Origin: Petrosia ficiformis
Lineage: Eukaryota; Porifera; Demospongiae; Haplosclerida; Petrosiidae
Assembly: GCA_947044365.1 (NCBI GenBank)
Contig: OX345641.1
Span: 6,780,347-6,844,346, forward strand
Length of the DNA stretch: 64,000 bases
Reading direction: 5' to 3'
Shown here: piece after piece, positions 25,201 through 36,605 of the stretch
How the letters are laid out: each line of letters opens with the position of its first letter
Position numbering within the stretch: the stretch's first letter is position 1
Notes under the pieces: generated by a model
The model's input: only the letters and a program-made list of their open reading frames with translations
The model's database searches: none
Told to the model about the DNA's origin: nothing
Translations under genes and position numbers: made by a program

Positions 25201-28200
25201 TGATGTTGCTATGACATAATGTGCACCAAGTATTAAAAGATATAAATTGAAATATGCTTTACAAACACTTTTGATGGCCAAATACAATTACATGTAATTT
25301 AGTATAAATTATACTAAATCTTTGTCTTCACAGGATCCTAAATGGTTTGTGTTTCATTTCTAATTGAATATAATTGATACAAATTAGCTATGGCATTAGA
25401 TGTATGTATAATGAATAACCAACTAATTGTTAAATCCTTGCAACTATACTAATTAATAAATTTGGTATTTTTACTATTTTGTTTGTGCAGCTCTGGATAT
25501 TATTTTATAAAAAAGTATTGCAGCTACGAGCAAGATGATTATTCCTTTTAACAGATCTTGCGACATTAATTTTGCTCAGTACTTATAAACCAAATCGTGA
25601 AGAGCTGGAAATCGAAACTTTAAGTACATTTTTGTTGAGATAATGGAGCACATAAAGTCTAAAACTAGACATGAATGCTTACATTGAATAGATCTACAAA
25701 GTGTTTAGCCCACTTTTCTATTTAATTTTGTATTTTAATTGTAGTGACAGTCACTACAAATTCCTACGCTTTGCGACAACATCGTGACAATATGATTTAA
25801 AGCAGACCCCTGTGCTCACTTCAAGTGAAATATTGAGGTCATATGTTCCATTAAAATGGAGCAATAAGTACCTGAATAACAGGAAGTATTGTTAATTATT
25901 CAAATCTGTATCCGCTAGACCACCACCTTAAATGTAATCTATGTATTGTAGATACACTGTAAAAGCTAGTTGGTTGTTGTAATTGAATAGCGGTTTAGTT
26001 GCTTAGTTAAAAATGAGTATTAACAAAGAATCTTGTATGCATGACTAAGAGTGGATGCCAACCTCTTGAACTGTACTAATTGGTTATTTCATGCATCTGA
26101 AATGCATACATATGACTATGTCACTACAAACAAAATAATAAATGAATGCACTCATAGTGCAGAACCCTCGCCACAAGTGTGATTAGGAAACAAGAACAAT
26201 TACTGACAAGAAAATAATTGCGGACAATATTTATCTGTAATAATAATTATTAGCTATACACACAGCAGCGGACATTATTAAGTCATAGCATACGTCAGTC
26301 TAAAATTAATAACAAAATTTTAATTTATGCTGATGATTACAAATGTAGTATATACACTAAATTACTTAATCAATTTCGAGATATTCTTCGTGATGATGAT
26401 CGTGGGCAATGGTATATTATATTATATATTTATACTGCAGTCAAAGTATCTGATTATTTATATAATAAGATAATATTGTTATCAAACATCTTTTACCTTC
26501 CCTCGCATTTTTCACAGATGTTGATGAGTGTGTCAATGATACTTCTGGTTGTGAACAACAATGCAATAATACTATTGGAAGTTATTACTGTACCTGTAGT
26601 GAAGGCTATTCTCTTGAAAATGATAACCATAGTTGTGCTGGTATGTAAGAAATATTGTAGTTTTACACTATTTGGAATATGAAACAGAGTTCACAATCAA
26701 CCTGTAGCTATAATATTATAATTACGCAATGTATATATACATATATATATAATTATGTATATATATGTTATGTCACCAAGTCTGATGGCAAGGTGATTAC
26801 ACAAGTGGGCATGATATGTAACTTCTATGGTTTTTGGCCAACACTATATATTGTTTACACCCATAAGCCATATAACATGCCTCATAACATAGCTATGTCA
26901 TGATCAAAGAGGTCACTACATTGTGTAATTAATTATAGTTATAGGTCGTTTGTGAACTCTGTTTCACATGAACATTTGTACAATATCGGAGTGATTATAA
27001 ACCTGATATACTATTCCTGGCATGTCACAACATATACTTATAATTATAATCTACTATTATACATGTATATTGTAATCAACGTATCATAGATATATTATAG
27101 GTAGGTAGGTAGCAAGATTGAAATGTGTAGCAAATCTTAGCTATTATAATTATAATAATTGTTATGATTACGATCACCATGATATGATATATAGAAAGAT
27201 TAATAATTAATATTGTTCTCAACATACTTCCTCTCCCTGTCATTTGTAATAGATACTGATGAGTGTCGCAATGACAATGGTGGTTGTGAACAAGAATGTG
27301 TTAATACTATTGGGAGCTATTACTGTAACTGTAGTGAAGGCTATGATCTTGATGAAGATAACCACAATTGCTTAGGTATGTAAGAAATATTGTATGACAT
27401 GAAGTTAATATGGTGTATCGATGTTTCTAAGATACCATAATAGTCATTTGGAATGTGAAACACAGTTCACAAATAACACTATACGTTATACGTTTTTTAA
27501 AGAGAACATGTGACGATATCAAAACCCAAAAAAGCACACAACCAATATTGGGATGGTACCTTAGCAACAAAATTAAACTAACCACTGTTTTGTACTGTAA
27601 TCATAGTAATGTGTGAATTTCCTTTACATTTGTAATGCAATAGTGAGTACTAAGGCGTAATACTGTGTAGTACATTCAAAGTACAGTGTACTTCAATGAC
27701 AATGTACACTATAGTCAATGGAAGTACAGTGATAGTATGTAAACTTAGTAATGTCGGGTACTCTATGTTATTTCTGACAATATATAATTGTATGGAGTCT
27801 CATGGTACACCAGTGTTCTCTAATACCCAACCTACAAACTACATTGTTTAAACAATCAGGTAAACTTAACTTAGAAGATAAATCATGTTTATACATGTAA
27901 CTATATTTCATTATTTATTTAAAAGCGTGGGTGGCACCACCAAATATGTAATCATTAGTGGTGTTAACAAGTAAACAAATTGGCTTTTGTTTTATTTACT
28001 CTTTATTGCTACATATGTATCTTCTTAAACCTAATATCATGTTTCTATAGAAACTAGTTCAAAATACTGTTTGTCTTTCTATCAGAAACATGATTATTAA
28101 GTTGGTAAGGTTATTGGTAGTCTCGCAAGCAGGACTCTCTATTCCTTGAAATCAAAATTATAGACCCATGCACTATAAAAACAGATTGCTATGGTTATAG

Positions 28201-31200
28201 GAGTTTCATAGTGCTTTTTCATATGTTCTATATATATGAGGTAGCCAATACTATAAATAATTTCTAATTAAAAATGCAATGTTTAATTTCCGCTGTAGAC
28301 ATGTTTGTTATGTTCCTAATGGTAAGTACAGATGTACCATTCATTAAGAACATAATTATCTTGTTTATGGAGGAAATTTCAAACAATCATTTTATTCCCA
28401 CCGGATAGTACATGTACATCTGTATATTTATAACTGAAGTAATTGTATTCTTTATAATGGCATTTACCTTATACTAGTTAATATACTCATGTAACCAAAT
28501 GAGGGTGAAAATAACTCATTTTGTTTTACAGTGTAGCATTATTAGAATACCAGACTAGTAATTATGTAATGTGTTAAAAAAGACGCATGAATTAACGAAT
28601 TTATAACCCACAAATTTATTTAGGTTTGTGGGTCGGGCATTTACAAGCAACTTCTTACAGCTTTATAACTCTCGAAGTTTATACACAATTGAAGATTACA
28701 ACTTACTTTACTTACACTATGTGCAGGAAAACAGCAAGACAAGTGTCTGAACGTTTAACACTCCATAGGCAAAATACCAAAATATTTGGGTAAACAGCTT
28801 ACCTGTATAACTTTTGTATTACAAATAATTCAGGCTTCTAACATACGTTGTTGGATAGAAAACCTTCTGAGGTAGCCATAGATATTCGTTGCAGAAAAGC
28901 AGCAAGGTGATTATTTGCACACAATTCTGTAAATCTATGCCTAACATGTGTAGTATGTGCATACTACATCTATAGTGTGGAACTTTATATTGAGGGCTTT
29001 TGTATTACCAATGTGAAATCAACAAAAAAGTCAAACTTCATTTTAACTGTGCTGTTGTTTCGTTGCTTAGTAAAATAAGCATCAACAAAGAATCTTGTTT
29101 GCATGACTACCACCAACACATAATGTAATTGCCTCTTGGAAAGTGTAAGGAGCATTTGAGTGGCTTTCAAAACCATATATGGAGAACATATTTGCAAACA
29201 ATACTATAATTAAATATAATGTGTTTGTGTGTGTGTGTGTGTCTTAAAACTCAGATTAAATACCTTCCAGTCCTGTTGTAAGCACATACAGAAAAACAGA
29301 AACTGTTTTGTGGCTGTAATCACATGCATGAAGCTAGAAGGACCATCATGGCATAATGTCTAGAGGCCATGCTTGATGTTGTAACAGCGATTTTCTCAAT
29401 TGTACTTAAATTTATTATGTTGATTGCAACTGTATGTAATCAATTATGATAGCAACTAAATTATATATTGTTGTGTAACCACAAACATTTCTAAGCTTGT
29501 CACTAATTTTTTTCATACAACAGATATCGATGAATGTGATTTAGATAATGGAGGTTGTAGTCACAACTGTTCAAATGTTAATGGAAGTTATTATTGTGAA
29601 TGTTTCACTGGTTATATTACTGCTGATATTGATGATCATGAGTGTGAAGGTATGTTATGTAATATATACATGCAGTCAACATATAATTATTGTGATCATC
29701 TAACAAAATCGGTATTAAACTATTTTCTCTGATATTATTCACAGATATTGATGAGTGTGACGAACGTGCAGGTATTTGTGAACAGGAATGTAATAATACT
29801 ATTGGTAGTTATTACTGCACCTGTAGAGAAGGCTATTATCTTGGAAATGATAACCACTCTTGCCTTGGTATGTATTGAGTGTTATATATGAAACATTAGG
29901 GATGTGTAATACAACTAAAAAATAGTATTGCATATTGCTGCCAAAAATATCAGATACAGTATCATGATATTTGTAATAATTGAAATGCTCATTGTAAATA
30001 TACTGCAAACACAGTTTGGTTATTTCAACCAATCAGTTGGTTACCTCGATTTAATTTCAAATACCCCATTACTGTTTAATTGAGGTGTTGAAGAGTAGGC
30101 CAGCTTAACATTAGGTGTTGGAATGTTATTCACAATAACATGTACTTTAGTCATGATTCACCATTTACATGTCAGTACTTCCCTACTAGGTTTACATAAT
30201 TACTGACATTCTATCTGTCATCCTCCACTATTAATTTACTTAGTCATTGTGAACACAACATTTCAACGCTATAAATTAAAATTACAAATTGCCTTACCTT
30301 CCAACAGCTTAATACTGCAGTATGGTGTGAAAAGGCATATCACTAAATTGGCATGCAATTGAGGTAACCAACTGATTGGTTGAAATAACCTAACTTTTTT
30401 TACAGTGTAAATGTCCTGTTTGGTTGTAATTGTCAAACAATAGTAAAAGAAATCAATCAAATTATGCAAATCAGGTTGACTAAAACTGTCCACTTCAGTG
30501 TATTGATACACTCAATAGTCAATATTGTATCACGATATTGAATAAAAATATCGATATTTTGAAAGATCGATATGTATTGCACTTCACTATGAAAACATGT
30601 GTACAATTATTATGACAGGTAAAAGATTTCCCAGCTCATAAGAAATAATTTCCGTAGTGTTATTATAATTATTTAGAAATACACTAGATAAATAACTGCA
30701 TTCTCACACATTTGTATGTCGTTAGTTAATTATTCAGATTTTATATTTGGCATTTCACTAAACTATTCACTTAAAAGATCTTTCAGTTCTATTGCCTATG
30801 TTTTTGTAGCAAGTATGTGTCAACGGGTGTCCAGACAAAAACAATTCATGGTACTCATGAAGATTTATGTTTTGTGACGACAAGTGCAGTTAAGGATTCA
30901 ACTACTAAGTAATATGATATGCATGATCCAAGATAAAATGGCCCCACTACTTGTGTATGCTTCCACTGCCTGTGTATAGACAACAGGTTTTAAAAACATC
31001 TGTTTTTAAAGTTTCAATGTACATGTAGTTTATAGCAAAATGTTGGGGTGGCACTTGCCCTCATGGTTCTTATACTTATGTGTTCTTACTGAAATATTTT
31101 TACAATCTATTCTTTAACACACAGAACCAAATCAACCTTCAGCTGTTTCAAATCCAGACCAAGTCATCATTATAGTGTTAATTACAGTATTGCCACTGTG

Positions 31201-33652
31201 TGTAATACTAGTTTGTGGAATAAGTGGCTCTGGACTCTTAGCCTCAATTTTAAAAAGGAAGAAAAGAAGTGACAAAGAGTGAGTATGAATGTATGCATGT
31301 ATTTATAAAGGATACTTATTAATAATAATGTCAGCCTAATGAAGTAATCATTAATATTACCACAAGCATATTATTATACTAATGTCTGTTCACATTTCAC
31401 AATGACCTCAAAATTAGGATGTGGTAACATAATATAGTGTTTAGTTTACTGTTATAAAGATTATACTGCAACTCAATAATGAAGCAATGGATTTAAATTT
31501 GACATACACAAAAAAGAACGGGAAAGATAACAATAATTATGAAAATGTTAAGTAAAACGATTACTGCAAACTAGTGAACATGCATGAATGACCTTTATGT
31601 ATTTCATATTTACTATAACAACTATTATTAAGGAGAATAGTATACAATTAGCTGCCTTTATTGACTAAAATATAGATATATATACATATGGTAAAAATGA
31701 TATCTTGTATTGGAAATAACGAAATAATTGTATGTGAATGTTTTAGTTCATTTAATGAATGATGCATGCATGATTTGTCAAAGGCCGCAACAGAGCTATA
31801 TTTCCCATATTCTTATATAAAACTCATACAACACACCGCTGAGTTTGATTCACACAGACATTTCACTAGTGATAGTTAAAGCACCCTCTTGAAACTACAC
31901 CTATAGTGCTATGATTTCCATAATGATGTGTATGGGTAAATCAAGCTCAACAGAGTAATATATATGTTTACGTCAGTATAATATTATGCTTACAATAATT
32001 ATGTGAAATACATTACTATCAGTGACTTTGATAGTCTCAGGCGGCCGATGTATCGCTAAATGAGGAAACGTCTGGTGAAACTGATAGAATTTGTTTTAGG
32101 CAGGAATGTAACAATTGTCAGTTAATTTATGAATTCTCGTGACACTACGTGAGTGGGACTTTGAACAACTTTATAGATATATTACATCTTTACAATTTGA
32201 AAATGCTCAGAATTTTAACTATTGGATAGAAGATCTTCTAGGAAAGCCACAGATACCAGAATGGTTGTTTGTTATTGCAGAAATACAGCAAGGCGAGGGT
32301 TTGACTGTTTTGTAGTCTCCAGTTACACTATAACAATATTTTTTGTGGTGAAAGTCATACGACCAAACGAATTTGATTGGCTCTGCAACAAATCCTCCAG
32401 CAGCTGTCACAATTTCCTCATTTTAGTGATACGTTAGTCGTGCGAGACTATGACTTTGATTACACTCATGCTTTGAAAACCAGTAAAAGCACCTTCTCAC
32501 TCTCAGGAGTGAGTGTACAGTGCTCAACAAAGATACAGCACTTGTTTCAACCACACCTCTGGGGATGGTTATGTATTCACTACTCACATCTGCAAAATAT
32601 AAGAGTACAATGTTTTGGTTATGCATATTTACACTTGTATTATAATCATGACAAATACTTTTCACAGGAATGAATTATTTCATCATTATGAGATTGAACC
32701 AAATTCATACTTTCAAAAGGTGAGTCAATGAGCTAACATGTAATATATTCACATGCATATTTATTGTTATTTTTTGCAGGGAAGTTTACTCAAAATCAAG
32801 AGTTTTGATGAAATAAGTGTTACCGAATCTCTAATAACTATTATCCACCCATTGGAACTAACTAATGCTACTCACTTTATGATTGATCATAACCCAAAAG
32901 AAGACAAGGATGATACTATTAAGAGAAAAAGCAGTACAGATGCCATTTCACAGATGTCAGAGGTTTCAAGAATGTCTGACATAATAGAAAAAGATTCTAT
33001 AAAAGTTGAAGGCTTAGATAACAGACGTGATAGTACATTAGAGGATCCAACTGCTACTGAAAGAACAGAATACAACAGTTGTAGTACAAAAGAGAGCACT
33101 CAGTTTACAAACAATGTTCCTCTGGTTTGTAGTGATTATATACAAGACAGGACAATACAGAGTCAATTTCCTGTTCTAAGTGATGAATTCATGGAAACAC
33201 AAAGTTTTCATAGTACTGACACTATCCACGTACAAACTCCTGTGGATTCCTCTGTCGCAATTGGTCCTTCTTCCCAACACTCCTCATCTACTGATGAATG
33301 CGTAAGCTGTCATGATAGAGAATCAAAACAGCATGCAAGTTATAACTTGACTACTGTTGATGTTAATTCGAATTATATAGGTAGATTTACTCAGTGGAAA
33401 GTACCTCTCAACTCTACAACATCAAGCAGTGGTTATATTACAGATGATTCTGGTTACCTACAAAGCTCAAGTGTGACGAATTATTCTGATACTGATGAAA
33501 TGTCCCAACCAATGAATAGTATGTATATGCTTGGAAAGGACTTTGACCATTCTTCAAACATAGCACTGGATCTGAATGATGATTTTTACTTAGAGGCAAA
33601 TGAAATGGAATTTGAAATATCGTGTTCTGATGGCCATATCCAAAATAATTGA
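18589..33652 (+). CDS. Gene A: EGF-repeat type I membrane receptor (780 aa)
   Basis: Exons: 18589-18682, 21410-21567, 22553-22709, 23724-23840, 23931-24053, 24830-24949, 26518-26640, 27253-27375, 29524-29649, 29745-29867, 31125-31278, 32668-32719, 32780-33652. All junctions are GT-AG and the frame is continuous. Exon 1 is a signal peptide ([20 protein letters not shown]). Exons 2-3 form an N-terminal domain of about 110 residues that I do not recognise, with VEC, YICYD, CVFGGC, FCW and ATCE as fixed points. Exons 4-10 each encode one EGF-like domain in phase 1-1. Most start D-I/V/T-D/N-E-C and carry the C-x-N-x4-Y-x-C pattern of calcium-binding EGFs. Exon 11 has a short stalk, one transmembrane helix and KRKKR stop-transfer. 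The tail (exons 12-13) has no enzyme domain but holds many Ser and Tyr, including [13 protein letters not shown]. It is probably a cell-surface receptor or adhesion protein signalling through adaptors. The start was set at the ATG conserved in gene B; an in-frame ATG lies 42 bp upstream. Confidence 0.88.
18739..18770. repeat. (TA)n tract
   Basis: A pure ta dinucleotide run immediately left of a hairpin element. Confidence 0.9.
18771..19025. mobile_element. Hairpin MITE, family H1
   Basis: The element begins catgctaccatggcaacc and contains a long hairpin (about 18905-18985) whose arms carry ggtttagtgtcc and gatgtgatatagcc, separated by a short loop. A nearly full-length copy lies inverted at 47235-47495, a shorter derivative at 52861-53010 and a half copy at 21200-21285. 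It sits inside intron 1 of gene A next to TA repeats. Confidence 0.75.
19020..19262. repeat. TA-rich microsatellite block
   Basis: About 240 bp of (ta)n with occasional g and c. Predicted frames of Tyr-Ile repeats are artefacts. Confidence 0.9.
20600..20800. repeat. gttaactaaaac-rich repeat
   Basis: Multiple gttaactaaaact and agttatagttatag words in both orientations, as also seen at 2565-2700 and 11690-11770. It is probably a small inverted-repeat element within intron 1 of gene A. Confidence 0.5.
21200..21285. mobile_element. Half copy of hairpin family H1
   Basis: The block ctcgggctatatcacatcct followed by cggacacaaaactcag and a tatataggacctgttagcat end matches one arm of the 52.9-kb element. 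The other arm is absent. Confidence 0.6.
23130..23350. other. GC-richer island in gene A intron
   Basis: Contains gcgatcgcgatcgc and gagtggaggaggagccggaag, locally much richer in GC than its surroundings. A 90-residue arginine-rich minus-strand frame (23230-22958) crosses it but has no recognisable domain. It has no counterpart in gene B, so it is probably inserted sequence. Confidence 0.4.
24217..24606 (+). CDS. THAP-type zinc finger protein, single exon, nested in gene A intron
   Basis: An uninterrupted 129-residue frame starts MFNMHYC. It shows the C2CH THAP signature in order: HYCVVPGC, an SFHRLP stretch, a tryptophan (KIW), the proline-containing segment [15 protein letters not shown] with the late Cys and His ligands, and a hydrophobic-proline tail (ENLPILP). 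THAP domains are zinc-dependent DNA-binding modules of host factors and of P/Kolobok-type transposases. About 45 residues follow the domain, rich in Ser, Thr and Pro, and no catalytic domain follows. It lies on the same strand within the intron between EGF domains 2 and 3 (24054-24829). The corresponding intron of gene B lacks it, so it arrived after the receptor duplication or was lost from B. It could be a THAP exon left by a transposon or a small intronic gene. Intactness of the fold suggests it is recent or constrained. Confidence 0.75.
   Translation: MFNMHYCVVPGCNKSSTTHPNLSFHRLPLKNKHLLKIWVHKVGRKNLPLNCHSRVCSDHFINSVGRLLRNDRFPTENLPILPTRVTSKPRKPPKERYSTSNCESVSDFVANTSIHTPPSTLSDASYTLF
24650..24692 (+). 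pseudogene. Relic 3' end of an EGF exon (gene A, intron EGF2-EGF3)
   Basis: The sequence actggttacattcttatgat with a following atcatgggt matches the end of EGF1 (actggttacattcttgctga, gatgatcatggatg), but the cysteine codons and donor are lost. A fainter trace exists at the same place in gene B (about 41335-41375). Confidence 0.55.
25082..25330. repeat. Dispersed repeat, ggttagtacagttgca family (gene A intron)
   Basis: Contains cattttattggttagtaca, catgcatgatgttgctatga and agtataaattatactaaat in a fixed order shared with 38890-39150, 43418-43670, 46480-46860 and 55560-56035. Confidence 0.65.
26330..26412 (+). pseudogene. Relic EGF exon before EGF4 of gene A
   Basis: The block ends gatattcttcgtgatgatga, then tcgtgggcaatg and a gtatatta donor position. 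This corresponds to the last part of an EGF1-type exon (attcttgctgatgatgatca). A tacaaatgtag upstream fits an earlier Tyr-Lys-Cys. The acceptor and the remaining cysteines are gone. Confidence 0.6.
29221..29243. repeat. (GT)n microsatellite
   Basis: A run of gt dinucleotides in a gene A intron. Confidence 0.85.
32030..32460. mobile_element. Putative MITE with tagtctc ends in gene A intron
   Basis: The left end gatagtctcaggcg (about 32029) and the right end cgtgcgagactatgac (about 32440) are imperfect inverted repeats. Related internal words (ttggatagaagatcttct) occur at about 28850 and 39575. No transposase is seen. Confidence 0.45.
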
Positions 33653-34370
33653 TTGATAACTATGTACATTCTTGTCTCCACTAAATTCTTTATTTGTTCA
33701 TCTGTTTTATCATGTACATTCATTTGAACACATTTATTTATTGTATAATGTTAACAATTCGTTCTATTACAGTTATATTTCATTGCAATTAATAGTCACA
33801 ATTTTATATAAGTATGTGTGAAGGTGACAAATGTGGTTCACATTCATGATTGTGTTACTCTGTGGTGATGTATCATTCTATCAATTCTCTTAGATTAGAG
33901 CCAGCCATCGTCATGCAACTGGAACCTTTGCAAAGGACATCAAAACCATACTGACTGCTTGATGTTTAAGGTGTAGCTCAATATTTTAATCCCATTTATA
34001 CAATCAGTTTTATATACATTTGAGGAAATGGTTACTTTTGATTCCATTTTTTAATACACACCCTATATACTAATAATGAATCATAAAACTGTTCTGCATG
34101 CACAGCAACTCTGTTTCATCCAGGATCATGCTTGCTATCATGACAATGTGGAACATTGTACATGTTTGTGACTGTACATTGTATATTAATAGTGATGTTA
34201 TATTTTTGATGTAATTCAGTCTCCAAATGCATTTTCTAGCAGGTCTGTCTAGCCCTTTTGTCTCAGTATAGGTATGAGCACATTTTAAGGAATATGGTCC
34301 TCTTTTTATTGATTACTTGCATCTAAACAGATTTTTTTTGTGTGTGAGAAAGTGTATTTCGACATAGCTA
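33653..34370. other. 3' flank of gene A, non-coding
   Basis: Likely contains the 3' untranslated region of gene A. No further exon was recognised. Confidence 0.5.
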
Positions 34371-34680
34371 CAATTGGTGTCAGAAGTAGAATGGCACAAG
34401 GGACTCAAGGAAGACAGTAAGAGCTAACATATTCAGTGAACGTGGGAAGTGACAGGAGCAGTTTGCCAGGGAGCAGAGAGAATGGAGACAGCATTAAAAG
34501 ATCTGGATCCAGTAGGACAATATGCCTCGACAACTAGAGAGACTAACAATAGAGCAGAGTCATTCCTGGGAACTCCAACAATCCTTGCTCAGCAACAGTG
34601 TTGCATAAAGACGGCTATACAAATGGTGGTTTGGTTCTATTACCTGTCATGGTAGAGAACTCTGACGTGTCATATCCCTC
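34320..34680 (+). mobile_element. LTR-retrotransposon remnant with tRNA-Leu-like primer site
   Basis: The word tggtgtcagaagtagaat (from about 34375) resembles the complement of the 3' end of a leucine tRNA, the primer-binding site used by many Ty3/gypsy elements. It is followed by about 280 bp that is less AT-rich than its flanks and has stop-broken frames, which would be the leader or gag start. No protease, reverse transcriptase or second LTR was found. Confidence 0.4.
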
Positions 34681-34852
34681 AAATTCTTTGATCTGATTAG
34701 TCAAAATAGCGTAATATTATATATATATATATAATATATTATTGTATATTATTGTAAGAGATGATACATGTGACCTAATTTTTGGAAAGGGAAACTTTCC
34801 AGCAAAATCAGCCATGAAAATTTACATTTTTGTTGCGTCTTTTGGGGGGCGC

Positions 34853-34880
34853 GGCTCGGTCAATTAATGGGCGTGGCGCT
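34853..34880. repeat. ggctcggtcaatta repeat
   Basis: The short GC-rich block ggctcggtcaattaatgggc is shared with about 20340-20365. A shorter attaatgggcgtgg appears near 40372. It is a fragment of a dispersed element. Confidence 0.5.
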
Positions 34881-34907
34881 AATAGAACGCGCTACGAGCC
34901 TCTAAAA

Positions 34908-35083
34908 AGCATCTCCAAAACTGAAGCTTGTACGCTTAACGTCACAGTGACGCTACTGCAAGATCCCCTACCCCCCCTTAACGCATACTTACGCCCTTTT
35001 CAATATTTAGCTTCAACACACACAACCCCACCCCCTTAGCGTCAGTATGACGTTAAGCGTACAATTTTCAGTTTGGAGATGCT
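34908..35083. mobile_element. 176-bp MITE with long terminal inverted repeats
   Basis: The left arm agcatctccaaaactgaagc continues through tgtacgcttaacgtcac to about 34957. It is mirrored by 35037-35083, which ends ttttcagtttggagatgct. The arms are about 47 bp with a few mismatches, around a C-rich centre. Confidence 0.8.
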
Positions 35084-35989
35084 CCCATTATAATAGTATG
35101 TTGTGTTTCAGATATGAGAAGGTTAGCCATGATTACTGAATGTTGGACAGCACAAAGCAATCATAGGGATACTTTTTCTCCACATATCTTTTATAATTGC
35201 ATTAAATTTTGCTTCATAACAATGCTTAAGGAAATAAATAACTATAAATATGATATGACGACTTCCTATAAGGCCAAATTATGACACTAATGGAGGATGT
35301 CAAACTTCTCAGCCAAACAGTCTCGACTTTAGCACCAAGTGGATATAACTCACTTAGTTACACAGAATATCGCAATAAAATAGCTGGTAATTTATTATAG
35401 GGATACTTTTTTCTCATTATATCTTGTTTTAGGTTGCGGTCTACTCATATTTCATGTCAACAATTTAGTATACGTTTACTACTAAAGTACATGTTGTATT
35501 TGGCCATTAAAACATTTGGAAACCTGCAAACACATGATTTAGTATACCTTTTAATATTTGGTGCATAACAACATGCAGGTATCCACTTAACGTCCTTTAT
35601 AACAATAATTGACAAACTGAATTTAAATTCATGTACTGACCGATGGTTATTTTATTTTTACAATGATATATATATAAAATTATATATATTATTGCACAGA
35701 TACCAGGAAATATTACAAGTTGCATACAGCGTTGCCACGAGTCTGAAGGAGTCTGCTGTATCCAACAAGTAATACTTCCCAGGTATCTGTGTGATAATAA
35801 ATTGATCAAATCATGCTTGTTTTTGCCTATTATTACTTAGCAATATTTTATTATTCAAACTGTCATGATAAAGATGGTCATCAGGTGAATTTCTATACAA
35901 TTAAACTTCCGGTCACGCGAGTCCAGTACAATACGCTTATCATAGTGAGTGAAAATGTATGGGTTCTTTGTTTGTATGGTATAAACATT

Positions 35990-36420
35990 GTGAGATAACA
36001 TTATATACACAACAAATCAGTTAGCTTTGATGACCTTATCAAAGTTAACTGATTTGTTTGTAATAGACGTTTATAGCCACTAATATTCTAAATTTAAACA
36101 CATCAAAGCTAGCCATACATACTACGATCGTCAAAGCTAAACAGTTTAGCTAAATATAACTAACTGATTTGTTTGTATATACTTTTATAGCTAACTCATT
36201 AAAGCTAGCCATACATACTACTAATATTTACAATCATCAAAGCTAAGCCGTTTAGCTAAATTTAACTAGTATATAGTGGTACTAGTTTATGTATACACTT
36301 CAAATGATTTATTACACTCATTGACATGGCAAATACCATAAAGGTATGACTTTATAAATGCATTTTCAACAAAGGTAATAATGGAGGACTGTTGTAGCAT
36401 ATACATTCGATCCTTTTAGA
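35990..36420. repeat. Inverted and direct repeats upstream of gene B
   Basis: caaatcagttagctttgatg and its complement catcaaagctaagccg alternate at 36012-36265, giving small hairpins. The block from 36296 onward is the counterpart of the gene A upstream flank. Confidence 0.65.
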
Positions 36421-36605
36421 CATCAAAGAAAGTGCTACAAGTCATATACAGAACTTATATCATAGTGGTTTCTTTTAAGTTTAGATAGCGTGGCTTCACG
36501 TCTTACTGTTATGATTAGCTAATTCTAATAACCGGATGTATTACTATGGGCTGCTGCGTGGTATAAATTTTCTCACCGAGTCGTCGAACTATAATTATAG
36601 TAACC

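Noticed and set aside
32887..33099. Minus-strand leucine/serine frame within the last exon of gene A (also 49709-49936 in B)
   Set aside because: It is the antisense shadow of a conserved coding exon.
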